Below are positions 1 to 8,000 of a stretch of 60,371 bases of DNA, one piece after another. How positions within the stretch are numbered: position 1 is the stretch's first letter; each line of letters starts with the position of its first letter. A model generated the notes under the pieces. The model had not been told where the DNA came from and ran no database searches. It worked only from the letters and a program-made list of their open reading frames with translations. The translations under genes were made by a program, and so were the position numbers. Origin of the DNA: a virus; the IMG/VR virus record IMGVR_UViG_3300026484_000003, positions 1 to 60,371 of that record; one strand, given 5' to 3'.

Positions 1-127
1 GCAGTCCGACCAAAGAAGGTAAGGTCAACAAAAAGCACTTCCTCTTTCTGCTCACCTGTTTGAGATTTGAATTTACGAGAGGTTGCGATGGCAGTATTAC
101 CAATAGCACTTCCGCCCTGTGTGTATC
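1..127. repeat. Terminal direct repeat, left copy (circular overlap)
   Basis: Bases 1-127 are identical to 60245-60371. The repeat lies inside one reading frame (ssb) that continues correctly across the join, so it is not a biological terminal repeat carrying its own gene. An exact 127-base overlap is what a de Bruijn assembler with k=127 leaves on a circular or circularly permuted molecule. The unique genome is therefore about 60,244 bp. Confidence 0.95.
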
Positions 128-179
128 TTATCTCGATATCTCTGGTAAGGTTCCCCGCTAAAATTATTTTGTTATACAT
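1..179 (-). CDS. ssb: Single-stranded DNA-binding protein, N-terminal part (gene continues at 60244)
   Basis: This is the 5' end of ssb, cut by the linear ends of the window. It starts at the ATG at 177-179 and opens MYNKIILAGNLTRDIEIRYT, a typical bacterial/phage SSB OB-fold beginning. It continues from base 1 to base 60244 in the same frame and ends at 59896, giving about 175 residues. SSB coats single-stranded DNA during replication and recombination and recruits partners through its acidic C-terminal tip. The start overlaps the stop of the upstream gene (164-631) by 16 bases, which suggests translational coupling. The identification is secure; only the split is an artefact of linearisation. 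Confidence 0.93.
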   Translation of the reverse strand, partial: MYNKIILAGNLTRDIEIRYTQGGSAIGNTAIATSRKFKSQTGEQKEEVLFVDLTFFGRT

Positions 180-631
180 CTTTCTTCCTTTAAAAATTTT
201 ACAATGTGTCTAAGATGAACCACTTCATCTTTTAGCACGGTGTTTTCTTTATTTTTTGCCCCCACCGAGTTTTGGGACATCACTTCAAACCAAAACCCAG
301 CCACGGTCGCCTCTCCGATAGCGTCTCTTCCGCCGTCGATAAACATTCCACCATCTTCATCGAGCATAAACAACATCGAGCAATCAATATCATTGTCTGT
401 TCCGACTATGTGTGCGAATATGCCCCCGTAGTCTTTGTCCACAGTCAACTCCACCTCTCTACCCTTGCCCCAGCAGTCGCCGTGGCGATAAACTGCCTTA
501 TATCCTCTTCTTTTCTGCTCATCTCTTCCACCTCCCGTAAACACGATAAACCAAAAACCAAAAGGCACTCTTGGGCAGTGGGCTACCCATAAACCTCTCC
601 AAGACGCTTCCAGCCCCTGCACGATTGACAT
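164..631 (-). CDS. Uncharacterised phage protein upstream of ssb
   Basis: A 155-residue frame that I do not recognise. The central and C-terminal parts look truly coding: alternating acidic and glycine-rich segments, HGDCWGKGREVEL near residue 49, then a Lys/Glu-rich tail. The first 30 residues overlap another plausible frame (519-725), so the true start is uncertain. No strong ribosome binding site precedes the 631 ATG. It directly precedes ssb and overlaps its start, so the two are probably co-translated. Its place in the ssb operon suggests an early or accessory role, but that is inference from position only. Confidence 0.55.
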   Translation of the reverse strand: MSIVQGLEASWRGLWVAHCPRVPFGFWFIVFTGGGRDEQKRRGYKAVYRHGDCWGKGREVELTVDKDYGGIFAHIVGTDNDIDCSMLFMLDEDGGMFIDGGRDAIGEATVAGFWFEVMSQNSVGAKNKENTVLKDEVVHLRHIVKFLKEERCITK

Positions 632-725
632 GAGAAACTCTCATATAGACTCCATTTTTTCTCCGTGCCTCGTCGACACGAGTAAGTCGGAAAACCGTGT
701 CGTTTTTATGCTTTTTCAGTGACAT
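519..725 (-). CDS. Small basic protein, uncharacterised
   Basis: A 68-residue basic frame starting MSLKKHKNDTVF. Its ATG lies inside the end of the 706-972 gene and follows a strong AAGGGGAG ribosome binding site, which is the best argument that it is translated. Its last 113 bases overlap the start of 164-631 in another frame, so one of the two must be wrong there or they genuinely overlap. No family recognised. Confidence 0.45.
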   Translation of the reverse strand: MSLKKHKNDTVFRLTRVDEARRKNGVYMRVSHVNRAGAGSVLERFMGSPLPKSAFWFLVYRVYGRWKR

Positions 726-972
726 ACTCTCCCCTTAATTTAAAGGCATCCCACACGGAGACGCTTGTTTCATTTGGCTCTGTGTTCTTCCCGCATACTT
801 GATGGCATACAGAATCTTCTCCCACCAGATAACTCTGTCTGTGGTAGTTGCCCCCATCAATAATAGCAACGATTGTCCCTTCTGGAACAATCAATTTCCC
901 AACTACATAGAGCATAGCCCCGTCCCAAAAGTCACTTCGGGTCTTGTGTGTGTATACTATTTTTCTACCCAT
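706..972 (-). CDS. Uncharacterised small phage protein
   Basis: An 88-residue protein starting MGRKIVYTHKT, with a GAGGGGGTAAG ribosome binding site before the ATG at 970-972. It contains two cysteines (DSVCHQVCG) and an acidic, valine-rich core, but no known family is evident. It follows the XRE-type regulator at 974 after a 1-base gap, so both are read from the same minus-strand promoter near 1210 and lead towards ssb. Confidence 0.6.
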   Translation of the reverse strand: MGRKIVYTHKTRSDFWDGAMLYVVGKLIVPEGTIVAIIDGGNYHRQSYLVGEDSVCHQVCGKNTEPNETSVSVWDAFKLRGEYVTEKA

Positions 973-973
973 T

Positions 974-1195
974 TTATCTTACCCCCTCTAAGATTTCACC
1001 TATATCTACCCTAAGGTATCTAGCGATAGATACCACCTCATCGACCGTCAACGGGCGTCCATTGACACCCATCAACTTTTTGAATGTGCTTGTGGATAGC
1101 CCTATAGCCACGGCTATATCCTTGTATCTCAAGCCTCGTCTCTTTAGCAGGGCTTTTATGTTTCTTTGCACCACTATGAAGTCCCTTTTCCCCAT
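974..1195 (-). CDS. XRE/Cro-type helix-turn-helix regulator
   Basis: A 73-residue DNA-binding protein, essentially one Cro/C1 helix-turn-helix domain. Residues 20-45 carry the pattern LRYKDIAVAIGLSTSTFKKL, with the recognition helix in STSTFKKLM. It is followed by VDEVVSIARYLRVDIGEIL, the usual fourth and fifth helices of XRE proteins. It faces a divergent gene at 1256 across a 60-bp spacer holding a TATACT -10 box and an AAAGGAGTAAAG ribosome binding site. It is the natural candidate to control that divergent region and the related promoter cassettes at 1523, 2198 and 23441. Assignment as a regulator is firm; its targets are inference. Confidence 0.85.
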   Translation of the reverse strand: MGKRDFIVVQRNIKALLKRRGLRYKDIAVAIGLSTSTFKKLMGVNGRPLTVDEVVSIARYLRVDIGEILEGVR

Positions 1196-1240
1196 CTTTA
1201 CTCCTTTTGTTTTGATACTACAGTATAGCTACAAATAACT
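1196..1240 (-). promoter_or_regulatory. Promoter of the XRE regulator (cassette type D)
   Basis: Read on the minus strand, this has a TATACT box, then GTAGTATCAAAACAAAAGGA and the ATG of the regulator. The stretch TATCAAAACAAAAGGA-TTAAAGATG is shared with the cassettes at 1523 and 23441, so the regulator gene carries a degenerate version of the same promoter and leader. It also separates the divergent genes at 974 and 1256. Confidence 0.55.
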
Positions 1241-1255
1241 TAAAGGGATATTAAA

Positions 1256-1489
1256 ATGACACAAAAGGGTATCAGGGGGTACTTATTGGATATGCTAAAG
1301 CTACATTGCTTCTGCTTGGACAAAAACGAGAACTTAGGCGAAGCAATCAATGATATAGAGCTTGACTTTGAGGAGCAGTATGACTTTGTGCTTGACGATG
1401 ACGACATCAATAAATTTGTATCGGTTGCAGTTCAAGAGCAGTATGTGGGGACAATGTGCGGGCGGAGATTGGAAGCCGTGAGGCGATGA
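1256..1489 (+). CDS. Acidic small protein, probably 3'-truncated by recombination
   Basis: A 77-residue acidic protein (MTQKGIRGYLLDMLKLHCFC, with a DDDD run near residue 48) that I do not recognise. Its last codons lie in a 59-bp stretch almost identical to the 3' end of the unrelated gene 21865-22416, but read in another frame. This indicates that its original C-terminus was replaced. It is divergent from the XRE regulator and lies just before promoter cassette A. Confidence 0.5.
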   Translation: MTQKGIRGYLLDMLKLHCFCLDKNENLGEAINDIELDFEEQYDFVLDDDDINKFVSVAVQEQYVGTMCGRRLEAVRR

Positions 1490-1517
1490 AATTGGCGGAG
1501 GCGGTCAAGTTTTGAAA
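1459..1517 (+). repeat. 59-bp inverted duplicate of 21863-21921
   Basis: Bases 1459-1517 match the reverse complement of 21863-21921 with one difference (T at 1469/1470 region for C). At 21.9 kb the sequence is the in-frame 3' end of a 183-residue gene. Here it is out of frame, so this copy is the derived one. The two copies are inverted and about 20 kb apart, so recombination between them would invert the intervening DNA. Confidence 0.85.
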
Positions 1518-1522
1518 AAAGG

Positions 1523-1578
1523 TAGCATAACTATACCATTTAAGCCCAAATTAAGCTTAATATGTTATACTACACTTA
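1523..1578 (+). promoter_or_regulatory. Promoter cassette A (56-bp repeat)
   Basis: This 56-bp sequence is exactly repeated at 2198-2253 and present in diverged inverted form at 23441-23501. It contains the half-sites TTTAAGC and TTAAGCTTAA, then an extended -10 box TGTTATACT. In this copy it is followed by TATCAAAACAAAACAAAAGG and the start of the gene at 1604, so it is a promoter-operator. The palindromic TTAAGCTTAA is the likely regulator-binding element. Confidence 0.7.
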
Positions 1579-1603
1579 TCAAAACAAAACAAAAGGATTA
1601 AAG

Positions 1604-2041
1604 ATGACAAAAACAACAACAGAAACATTTATCAAGGTGAGAGACGGACTTTTTGCAAAAGAGAGCGACACAACAAAAATGAGTAGCCTTTTCGAGATTA
1701 CTATAGAGAAGATGGTCGACGGCGAAAAGGTAGAGGTAGGTTGTGACTACCTCGAAAATATCAAAGACGAGAAAGACGCAACAGCGTGGTTTGTTGATGG
1801 TGAAGAGTACCCAACATATGGCGAGATGATGGCAGACGCGTGGGAAGATTGCTACCTGCTCCCAAACGGTGACGCGATTGACGCAGAGTCGGAAAGTTTT
1901 GACGCAACTTTCTTCGGGACAGAGGACTCCCTAGAACTGTGGGAGACAGAAGGGGGAGAGCAAATCGCTCTCAAGCCAACCCGCAGTGAGCCAACTCTTT
2001 ATAGAGCGATGAAAGCGTCATGGGTAGCAAGATCCCACTAG
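1604..2041 (+). CDS. Acidic uncharacterised phage protein
   Basis: A 145-residue very acidic protein starting MTKTTTETFIKV. I chose the ATG at 1604 because it follows AAAAGGATTAAAG. An upstream in-frame ATG at 1562 lies inside the promoter cassette and is unlikely. The sequence is rich in Asp/Glu and Trp with no family I know. High acidity and small size are common among phage DNA-mimic or counter-defence proteins, but nothing here proves that. It overlaps the next gene (2020) by 22 bases. Confidence 0.65.
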   Translation: MTKTTTETFIKVRDGLFAKESDTTKMSSLFEITIEKMVDGEKVEVGCDYLENIKDEKDATAWFVDGEEYPTYGEMMADAWEDCYLLPNGDAIDAESESFDATFFGTEDSLELWETEGGEQIALKPTRSEPTLYRAMKASWVARSH

Positions 2042-2205
2042 GCAAACGCCCAACCCTCAAAGCCCTAGCAGATGAGTTGGGCGTGTCGGAACAGGCGGTG
2101 AAGCAATACCCGAAGCGGAAAAAGGAGCTGATGGTTCGCGGGCTATGGTTCGAGCAGTTGCTCAAGAGCGGCACTATCGGTCACCCAAAGAAAAAGATAG
2201 CATAA
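2020..2205 (+). CDS. Small putative helix-turn-helix DNA-binding protein
   Basis: A 61-residue basic protein. Residues 11-35 read TLKALADELGVSEQAVKQY, a classic helix-turn-helix in which ALADELGV is the first helix and SEQAVKQY the recognition helix. It starts inside the end of the preceding gene and ends inside the start of promoter cassette B, so it may act on the cassettes that flank its own operon. DNA-binding function is likely; target unknown. Confidence 0.65.
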   Translation: MGSKIPLGKRPTLKALADELGVSEQAVKQYPKRKKELMVRGLWFEQLLKSGTIGHPKKKIA

Positions 2206-2253
2206 CTATACCATTTAAGCCCAAATTAAGCTTAATATGTTATACTACACTTA
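2198..2253 (+). promoter_or_regulatory. Promoter cassette B (56-bp repeat)
   Basis: Exact copy of the 56 bp at 1523-1578, with the same extended -10 TGTTATACT. It begins inside the stop region of the gene at 2020 and reads towards the split exonuclease gene at 2435. The 180-bp leader after it contains two seven-codon frames (from about 2329 and 2371), each with a purine-rich stretch before its ATG. Confidence 0.7.
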
Positions 2254-2434
2254 ATCTTCTTGCCTGTGATGGCACATATGAAGCGGGAATAAGAACCGCC
2301 TCAAACTATTAATAGATAAAGGATAAACATGCACCCAATTTTAGATTTCTAATTTACTAAAGGGATAGAAATGCTGTGGCTCAAAAGGGGCTAACCTAAG
2401 GAGTTCATCCTATAATACTTTAAGGAGTTAATAA

Positions 2435-2964
2435 ATGGAAGATAAAAAGAAGATTATCAGCATTGATGCTGAGACTGATGGGCTATGGGGGAAACCATTT
2501 ATGGTCTCACTAGTTGTAGATGAAGGTGGTGTTACAACCACCCATGAATCCGTCACCTCGATGTCGAGGTGACGGATTCATGGGTGAGGACTAATGTTCT
2601 CCCACAGTTGAAAGGAGTCAAAGCCACCCACACATCCTACGACGATTTCCTAAAGGCAGTTGGCGACTGCTGGATGGAAAATAAAACAGATGCTACAATG
2701 TTGGTTCACATGGGCTTCGTGGTTGAGGCTTACCTCTTCCGCGAGTTAGTTCGCGTAGGAGCTATAGGTGTATGGGATGCACCATACACCTATATCGAGC
2801 TAGCGGAACGACTAGAGGTCGCTGGCTTCTCACCAGATAGTTGCGATTGTTATATTGCAAAATATGACATAGAGAAACCAGTGTGTGAGGGGGGCACACA
2901 TAACAGCACTTATGATGCCCTCGTCGCATTAAAGGTCTATAAACACCTACAAAAGAACAAGTAG
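2435..2964 (+). pseudogene. DEDD (DnaQ-like) 3'-5' exonuclease split by a palindromic insertion
   Basis: Two frames together encode one exonuclease. The first (2435-2572, 45 residues, GGAGTTAATAA ribosome binding site) carries Exo I, IISIDAETDG. The second (from about 2569 to 2964) carries the Exo II region LVHMGFVVEA and Exo III HNSTYDAL. Between them lies a perfect palindrome at 2541-2584 that brings a TGA stop and shifts the frame. Deleting 17 bases (2557-2573) would restore a continuous frame reading ...THESVTDSWVRTNVLPQL. The family removes nucleotides from 3' ends. As written the gene is disrupted, unless the fold-back is an assembly error or is bypassed in translation. It is transcribed from cassette B. 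Confidence 0.75.
2541..2584. repeat. Perfect 44-bp palindrome inside the exonuclease gene
   Basis: Arms of 21 bases (2541-2561 and 2564-2584) are perfect reverse complements around a 2-base centre. The inferred ancestral sequence already held a 12-base inverted repeat with a 3-base loop here. The present form looks like a templated fold-back extension of it by 17 bases. Confidence 0.9.
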
Positions 2965-2965
2965 A

Positions 2966-3008
2966 AAGGGGGTTCGCCGCCCCTTACCATTCTCTTTTCT
3001 TTTTTCGT
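2966..3008 (+). terminator. Intrinsic terminator after the exonuclease gene
   Basis: AAGGGG (2966-2971) pairs with CCCCTT (2980-2985) and is followed by a T-rich run to about 3008. The 110 bases beyond it to 3118 separate converging transcripts. They include a GCCGTTTGTGGCTAAACGG hairpin that may end the opposing minus-strand transcript. Confidence 0.65.
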
Positions 3009-3118
3009 TTTACTTTCAAATACATATAGTAGTTATAGAAGTACCTGAGATGGTTAATTGAATAGGAATTAAACTGTGTTAATTAACAAACAAATAACGC
3101 CGTTTGTGGCTAAACGGT

Positions 3119-3310
3119 TTAAAGAGTAGTATAGATATTCGCTCTCCTTGATGCCATATCTTTCGGCATACCGCTTTCGATTATGAAGTCTTTGCTCATC
3201 CTGTATAGGTACTCATAGACTTCTCTGTATGTTTTAGGTGTTTTCCCCATAGGGTTCTCTATCCTTCTGACATAAGGGCTGATGCAATGATCTCCCTTCC
3301 TCTGCTTCAT
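3119..3310 (-). CDS. Small protein coupled to the cytosine methyltransferase
   Basis: A 63-residue basic protein starting MKQRKGDHCISPYVRR. Its ATG overlaps the stop of the methyltransferase in an ATGA arrangement, which is strong evidence of translational coupling. It contains a YREVYEYLYRMSKDFI helix and a basic C-terminus. No family recognised; it may assist or accompany the methyltransferase. Confidence 0.6.
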   Translation of the reverse strand: MKQRKGDHCISPYVRRIENPMGKTPKTYREVYEYLYRMSKDFIIESGMPKDMASRRANIYTTL

Positions 3311-4512
3311 TCACAAAATCCTAATAGATTGTTTTTTTGCGGTTTTTTAGTTTTTTCTATCTGCTGAAATATCATCTCAACCACATTCACACTCATTGAG
3401 TTTCCTGCCTGTTTGTACGCCTGCGTATTAGAAACTACAATTTTAAAATCGTCAGGAAAATCTTGCAGTCTTAGGCATTCACGCGGTGTTAGTTTTCGTA
3501 TGCGTTCTTGGCCGCATTGTGTATCAAGTGCCTGAGGCACATTCCCACCAACTCTTCCTCTTCTTGTGTTTGAGGTAGGCATAGACGAGTTGATGTCGCC
3601 GATGCACGCTTCTTCGTGTCCGTGCCTTGTTGCTGATCTTACTTGTATCTTAGGTTCTCTGTTCCCACCTCCGCAAGTCTGCATGGCTGGTGCTATGCCA
3701 TCGGTTCCGTATACTCTTCGTATTTGATCGTTTCCTTTTGTGTCAAGAATCCCGACGACTTCAATGTAGTTATCCTGTCTCCCCATTTTGTGTACTCTCG
3801 CCGTTATCGCTGCTGCACTACTGTCAATGTTTGCGCATTTTGCAGGCTTGAATTGCAGATCTTTCCCAGATGCTGTGAAGAATAGCGTTTTTATGAGCTT
3901 GTGGCTAAGGAAATATTTCTCATCAACATCATCCTCAAGAACATCGGCAAGCTTCTTTTTGAGAGGCAACTTTTCAGGAAAATTAAACCTAAAATACCTT
4001 TCGCTACAAAGAAAACCAACAAGGAACAATCTCTCCCTGTTTTGTGGGACACCATAGTCTTTAGTGTTCACCACTCCATAGTGGCAATGGTATCCGATGT
4101 CACGAAGTGCCTGTGCGAACTCTTTTATTGTTCTACCGTTGTCGATGCTTAGAATGCCTTTTACATTCTCGTATACAATCACTTCTGGGCGACACTCATC
4201 CACCACTCTGATATACTCATAGATCAGTCCTCCGCGTTCATCTTTTGTCCCCTTTCTTAGCCCTGCAATACTGAACGACTGGCAAGGGCTTCCGCCTATC
4301 AGCATATCAACCTTTCCACGATACCGTGTCGCGTCAAGATCATTCACATCTATGTGGAAATGATCCTCGTCAATATTGTAGTTTGCCAAGTAGCTCTCCC
4401 GTGCGAATTTATCGAACTCGCACGCAAAAACGATCTCAAAGTCATCTCCGTAAACTCTTCTTGCCGCTTGTTCTGGCGCACCGATACCACTGAATAGTGT
4501 TGCTACCCTCAT
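3307..4512 (-). CDS. dcm: DNA (cytosine-5-)-methyltransferase
   Basis: This 401-residue enzyme transfers a methyl group from S-adenosylmethionine to C5 of cytosine in a specific DNA site. The ordered motifs are visible: I (ATLFSGIGAPE, residues 4-14), IV with the catalytic Cys (GGSPCQSFS, about 73-81), VI (YENVKG), VIII (VPQNRERLF), IX (LTPRECLRLQDFP) and X (KQAGNSMSV). The stretch between VIII and IX is the target recognition domain. No cognate restriction endonuclease is nearby, so it is an orphan phage methyltransferase that probably shields the genome from host restriction. It is preceded by a coupled 21-24 codon leader and the operator pair at 4608-4655. Confidence 0.95.
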   Translation of the reverse strand: MRVATLFSGIGAPEQAARRVYGDDFEIVFACEFDKFARESYLANYNIDEDHFHIDVNDLDATRYRGKVDMLIGGSPCQSFSIAGLRKGTKDERGGLIYEYIRVVDECRPEVIVYENVKGILSIDNGRTIKEFAQALRDIGYHCHYGVVNTKDYGVPQNRERLFLVGFLCSERYFRFNFPEKLPLKKKLADVLEDDVDEKYFLSHKLIKTLFFTASGKDLQFKPAKCANIDSSAAAITARVHKMGRQDNYIEVVGILDTKGNDQIRRVYGTDGIAPAMQTCGGGNREPKIQVRSATRHGHEEACIGDINSSMPTSNTRRGRVGGNVPQALDTQCGQERIRKLTPRECLRLQDFPDDFKIVVSNTQAYKQAGNSMSVNVVEMIFQQIEKTKKPQKNNLLGFCE

Positions 4513-4574
4513 TCTTGCACCTCCAAATCAACAATAACCATGTGTTCCATCGCCTGTGTTTCATATGCTTCCAT
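4509..4574 (-). CDS. Short leader peptide frame overlapping the methyltransferase start
   Basis: A 21-codon frame (24 if begun at the ATG at 4583) starting MEAYETQAMEHMVIVDLEVQ, with an AGGATGG ribosome binding site. Its TGA overlaps the ATG of the methyltransferase by two bases. It may serve to couple translation or may be a real micropeptide. Confidence 0.4.
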   Translation of the reverse strand: MEAYETQAMEHMVIVDLEVQE

Positions 4575-4607
4575 TTTTACCATCCTTTAATATTAAATAT
4601 TCCGAAT

Positions 4608-4655
4608 GGTAACATTATTACCCTTAGTATAAAATATTAAGGTAATAATTTTACC
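4608..4655 (-). promoter_or_regulatory. Double operator and promoter of the methyltransferase operon
   Basis: Two palindromes GGTAA-N5-TTACC lie at 4608-4622 and 4641-4655, 33 bp apart start to start. Between them, on the minus strand, is a TATACT -10 box (4626-4631). A repressor bound to both sites would cover the promoter. The same element occurs at 25784, 25995 and 26029, next to the small HTH repressor gene at 25572, which is the likely binder. Confidence 0.75.
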
Positions 4656-4675
4656 CATTAGCATATATTTTGTTG

Positions 4676-5050
4676 CTATGCGTGCCTAAAGTAGCCGTTG
4701 ATTGTATCGCCTATCTCTTCTATTGTGAAATAGTTGAGTGCTTCCGTGACAAGTGGATTTCCATATTCAATCAAGTCTCCTGACTGCTCTTGTCCTACGA
4801 TGAAGTGTACGGCAAGTATTTTTGCTTCATCTGCCGTAAGTGATCTGCCAAACACCTGTTTTTCTGCCTGTGATGTTTCTCCGACTACAAGCTTTTCATA
4901 GAGCACTCCAAATCTCTCTTTTGGATCTCCGTACTTACTTATGTGTAGGATGAGTTGATCGTTATCGACCTCCTCATCCCTAATCTGTAGCTTCTCGTTT
5001 TTAAGAAGCCCTTCTATGTCGTGTCTCCACTCACCCGTAACAAGTATCAT
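4676..5050 (-). CDS. Uncharacterised protein at the end of the polyvalent operon
   Basis: A 124-residue acidic protein starting MILVTGEWRHDIEGLL. Its ATG overlaps the TGA of the 1819-residue methylase-helicase, so the two are translated together. No known family. Position and coupling suggest a partner or small accessory subunit of the large enzyme. Confidence 0.65.
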   Translation of the reverse strand: MILVTGEWRHDIEGLLKNEKLQIRDEEVDNDQLILHISKYGDPKERFGVLYEKLVVGETSQAEKQVFGRSLTADEAKILAVHFIVGQEQSGDLIEYGNPLVTEALNYFTIEEIGDTINGYFRHA

Positions 5051-8000
5051 GCTAGCCCTTCTTTTTGTAAATTTTCTTCAATCATTGTACCAAGTTTTTT
5101 AAACTTTTCAAAATTCTCTTCACCTAGGTATTCCTTGTAGCCATCCATTGTCATTGCATCGGTTATATCGTTTTTGTATGTTGATATCTTCTTGAGCCTT
5201 GCGGAAGGACTAAAACCGTATGGGTAAATGTAGTTACTTCGGTAGATATTCTCTCCCCTACCTACAAAAACATAACTTTCATCAAGCAGATCATAGAGTT
5301 TGCCTTTAATCATAACAATCCTATCAAAGTTCTCAACAATGTCCTTTTCACTTAGACCGTTTTTGATCTCATCTGAAATTGTTTTTGAGTAGGTTACTAT
5401 CTTCTTTCTTATTGTTTCATCAATGCTGTTAATGTTTGCAAGATCATCTTTATAGTCTTGCCTACCTTTCTCAATAGCACCATGCACAATCTGTTCAACA
5501 TTTGAGTTTTCACTAATTCTTAAATCTCCTGTCAAAATGCGTCCAAGTTTTTCTGTGAAACCTACTTGATCTTTTTTGAGATTGATAATAGCATTGAGCA
5601 TTTTTTTTGCATTGGTCTTGTATGCATCAATGTCTATAGCGGTATTTCCAAATGAAACAAGATACTCTGATTGCTTAATAAGTAAGATTGAGTTAATGAC
5701 ATTCCTTACCGCCACATCTCCACTAACTACAAAATCATCACTAAGTACGGACGGAAGTGCATATCTAATCTTATGATTGACATCGTATACACTTTCTCCG
5801 TATCTTTTTATTGCCAAACGCTGAAAATAGTAAACACTATCTTTTTCGTGATCATACTTGCTTTTTATATTGTCGTTGATTGATTCTCTTAGTGTTTCAG
5901 ACATAATATCGCTTATTTCTGCCTCTTTTTTCTTCTGCTCCTCATGCTTTGCCTTAATATACATTTCTATTTTCTGCTCAACCGTAAGGTCTATTCTGTC
6001 ACCAAACATGACTTCTGCACCACGCGTAATACTTTCAATATCAGATGTATCTACTTTTGCCTCATCGTCACCTTTCTTGACTGCATCAATCCAGTCTTGC
6101 TTCCCATTGATTAGCTGATCGAGGAAGTTATCAAAAGTTCCGTTTTGAAGATACTTATAGACATGAACTTTATCAATAGTGTTTCCTTGCCTTACCGCCC
6201 TTCCCATTGCCTGATGATTTGCATCTGGTGTCTCCGGTAGTTCCATAAGGTGTACTGCTGAAACATCCTTGTTAAAGTCAACCCCCACTTCTCCTGCTTT
6301 ACCAAAGATCATTACCGTCACTTTATTGTCTTGAGAGTTAAACTTTGTTTGAAGATCAAAACCTTTGTCTCCCCCCTTAAAGTAGAACACCTTAGATACC
6401 TCTTTCACTGTGTGTTCAATAAGGTTTCCAATAATGATATGGGATATAAGTGATCTTGAGTAGATAATTTGTTTTGACGTCGGTTTACGCTTGATCTCTT
6501 TTTTCATGTTCTCGATAAGCGTTTGGTATTTTGTGAACTTTTTAATGTCAAATGCCACATCTTTTTTGCCTATAAAACCTGCTTTTTTAAGAGCTGAAAT
6601 AGCCTTAGCCAATACCTTGTCATCTTTTGTTGGAAGATATACTGTTTTGCCTCTCATTGGAGGTCTTGTTGCTTCTGGATGAAGCTTCGTGATTAGTTTA
6701 TTGAGTGGTGTCCTCCATATGTCAGAAAACTTAACTTCCGTTTTAGTATCTATCTCAAGCATACCTGTCTGGTGGTTTAATGAACCCGTTTTAACCTTAA
6801 TTTTAATATTTTCATCAAGTACCGATATTACGGCTTCCTGATCTGTTGTGTTCACCTCTATTGGAACATACCCAAGTCCAACATCAATACCTTGCCCTAA
6901 GCCTCTTGCTTTGCTGATAAATCCGAACATTTCACCAAACTCTTTGGCTAACATTAGCGATGCTACATCATCTTCATTAAGGTCTCCAAGTTCGCCTTTG
7001 TTAAGGTCTCTAACAACTGCCGAATACTTCTCATTCAGCCCACCAAGCATTTTAAAGTTTTCCTTAATGTCTGTTGTTGCTTCAAGATATGCGTTATGCT
7101 TAGAATAGTCCGGCTTTACATTGATTGTATATCCATTCTCTAATGCTCTTGCCTGTTCCTGCTCTGCTGTCCTATAGATAATCTTGTTGTGTCCTATCTT
7201 TTTGAGTAACTTGATATTTTTCAAACCAACCAGTATTTCTTTTTGTGTCATCCCCATACCGTTGGCTTTAACCACCGTCTCCTCTGAAATATCAAAGAAC
7301 ATATCTTCAAACTCTTCCGTGCTTGAAATTCCGTTGCTTTTTAATGTTGATAATGGCGTAGTAAACAGTAGTCCTGTAAGTATTTCGGATGGGCTTGAAG
7401 TCTCCGGTGTAGCTGTCATAAGGATAGTTCCTTTTGAGTCTCCACGCTTGATCGTTTTGATATATTCAGAGAAAAACATCATGCGTGATTTTGTGGATGA
7501 TTTGGCATTGTTTATTCCTTTTGCAGACGACTTTCCTGCTGTTGCGTTCTTGAAATGATGCCCCTCATCAATAATCATCGCATCTACTCCTAAATCCTCA
7601 AGGAAATATGTTGCATTTTTGCCCCAAGATGCAGATGTGATACCAAATTTGTTTAGAGGTGTCGTATTTGTTCGATAGTTTTCATCACCTCCATTCTCCT
7701 CTTTTTTATCCTTGCCTATAAGATAGTCTGTATCCTCATCTGTGAGCTTAATAAACTCTATAGCGGTGCTGTCTGCTATGAGTAGCATTTTATACTTTCT
7801 GCTACGCATAAGCTCCGAAAGATCAGTTTTGTTTTTTGTGTTTACGGTAAGTATTTTTCCCCTCATATCCTCCGTTACTGCCTTCTCAAGCTCTGCAACC
7901 CACTTTGGATATACGGCGTTAGGCACTACAAGCATTGGACGCTTTGCCTTTCCATTGTGGATCATTTGCAAACACGCCATAATGGCTGTAAACGATTTTC

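Noticed and set aside
2541-2584. Programmed translational bypass as the main explanation of the palindrome
   Set aside because: No matching take-off and landing codons of the T4 gene 60 type are clear; fold-back insertion explains all 17 bases.
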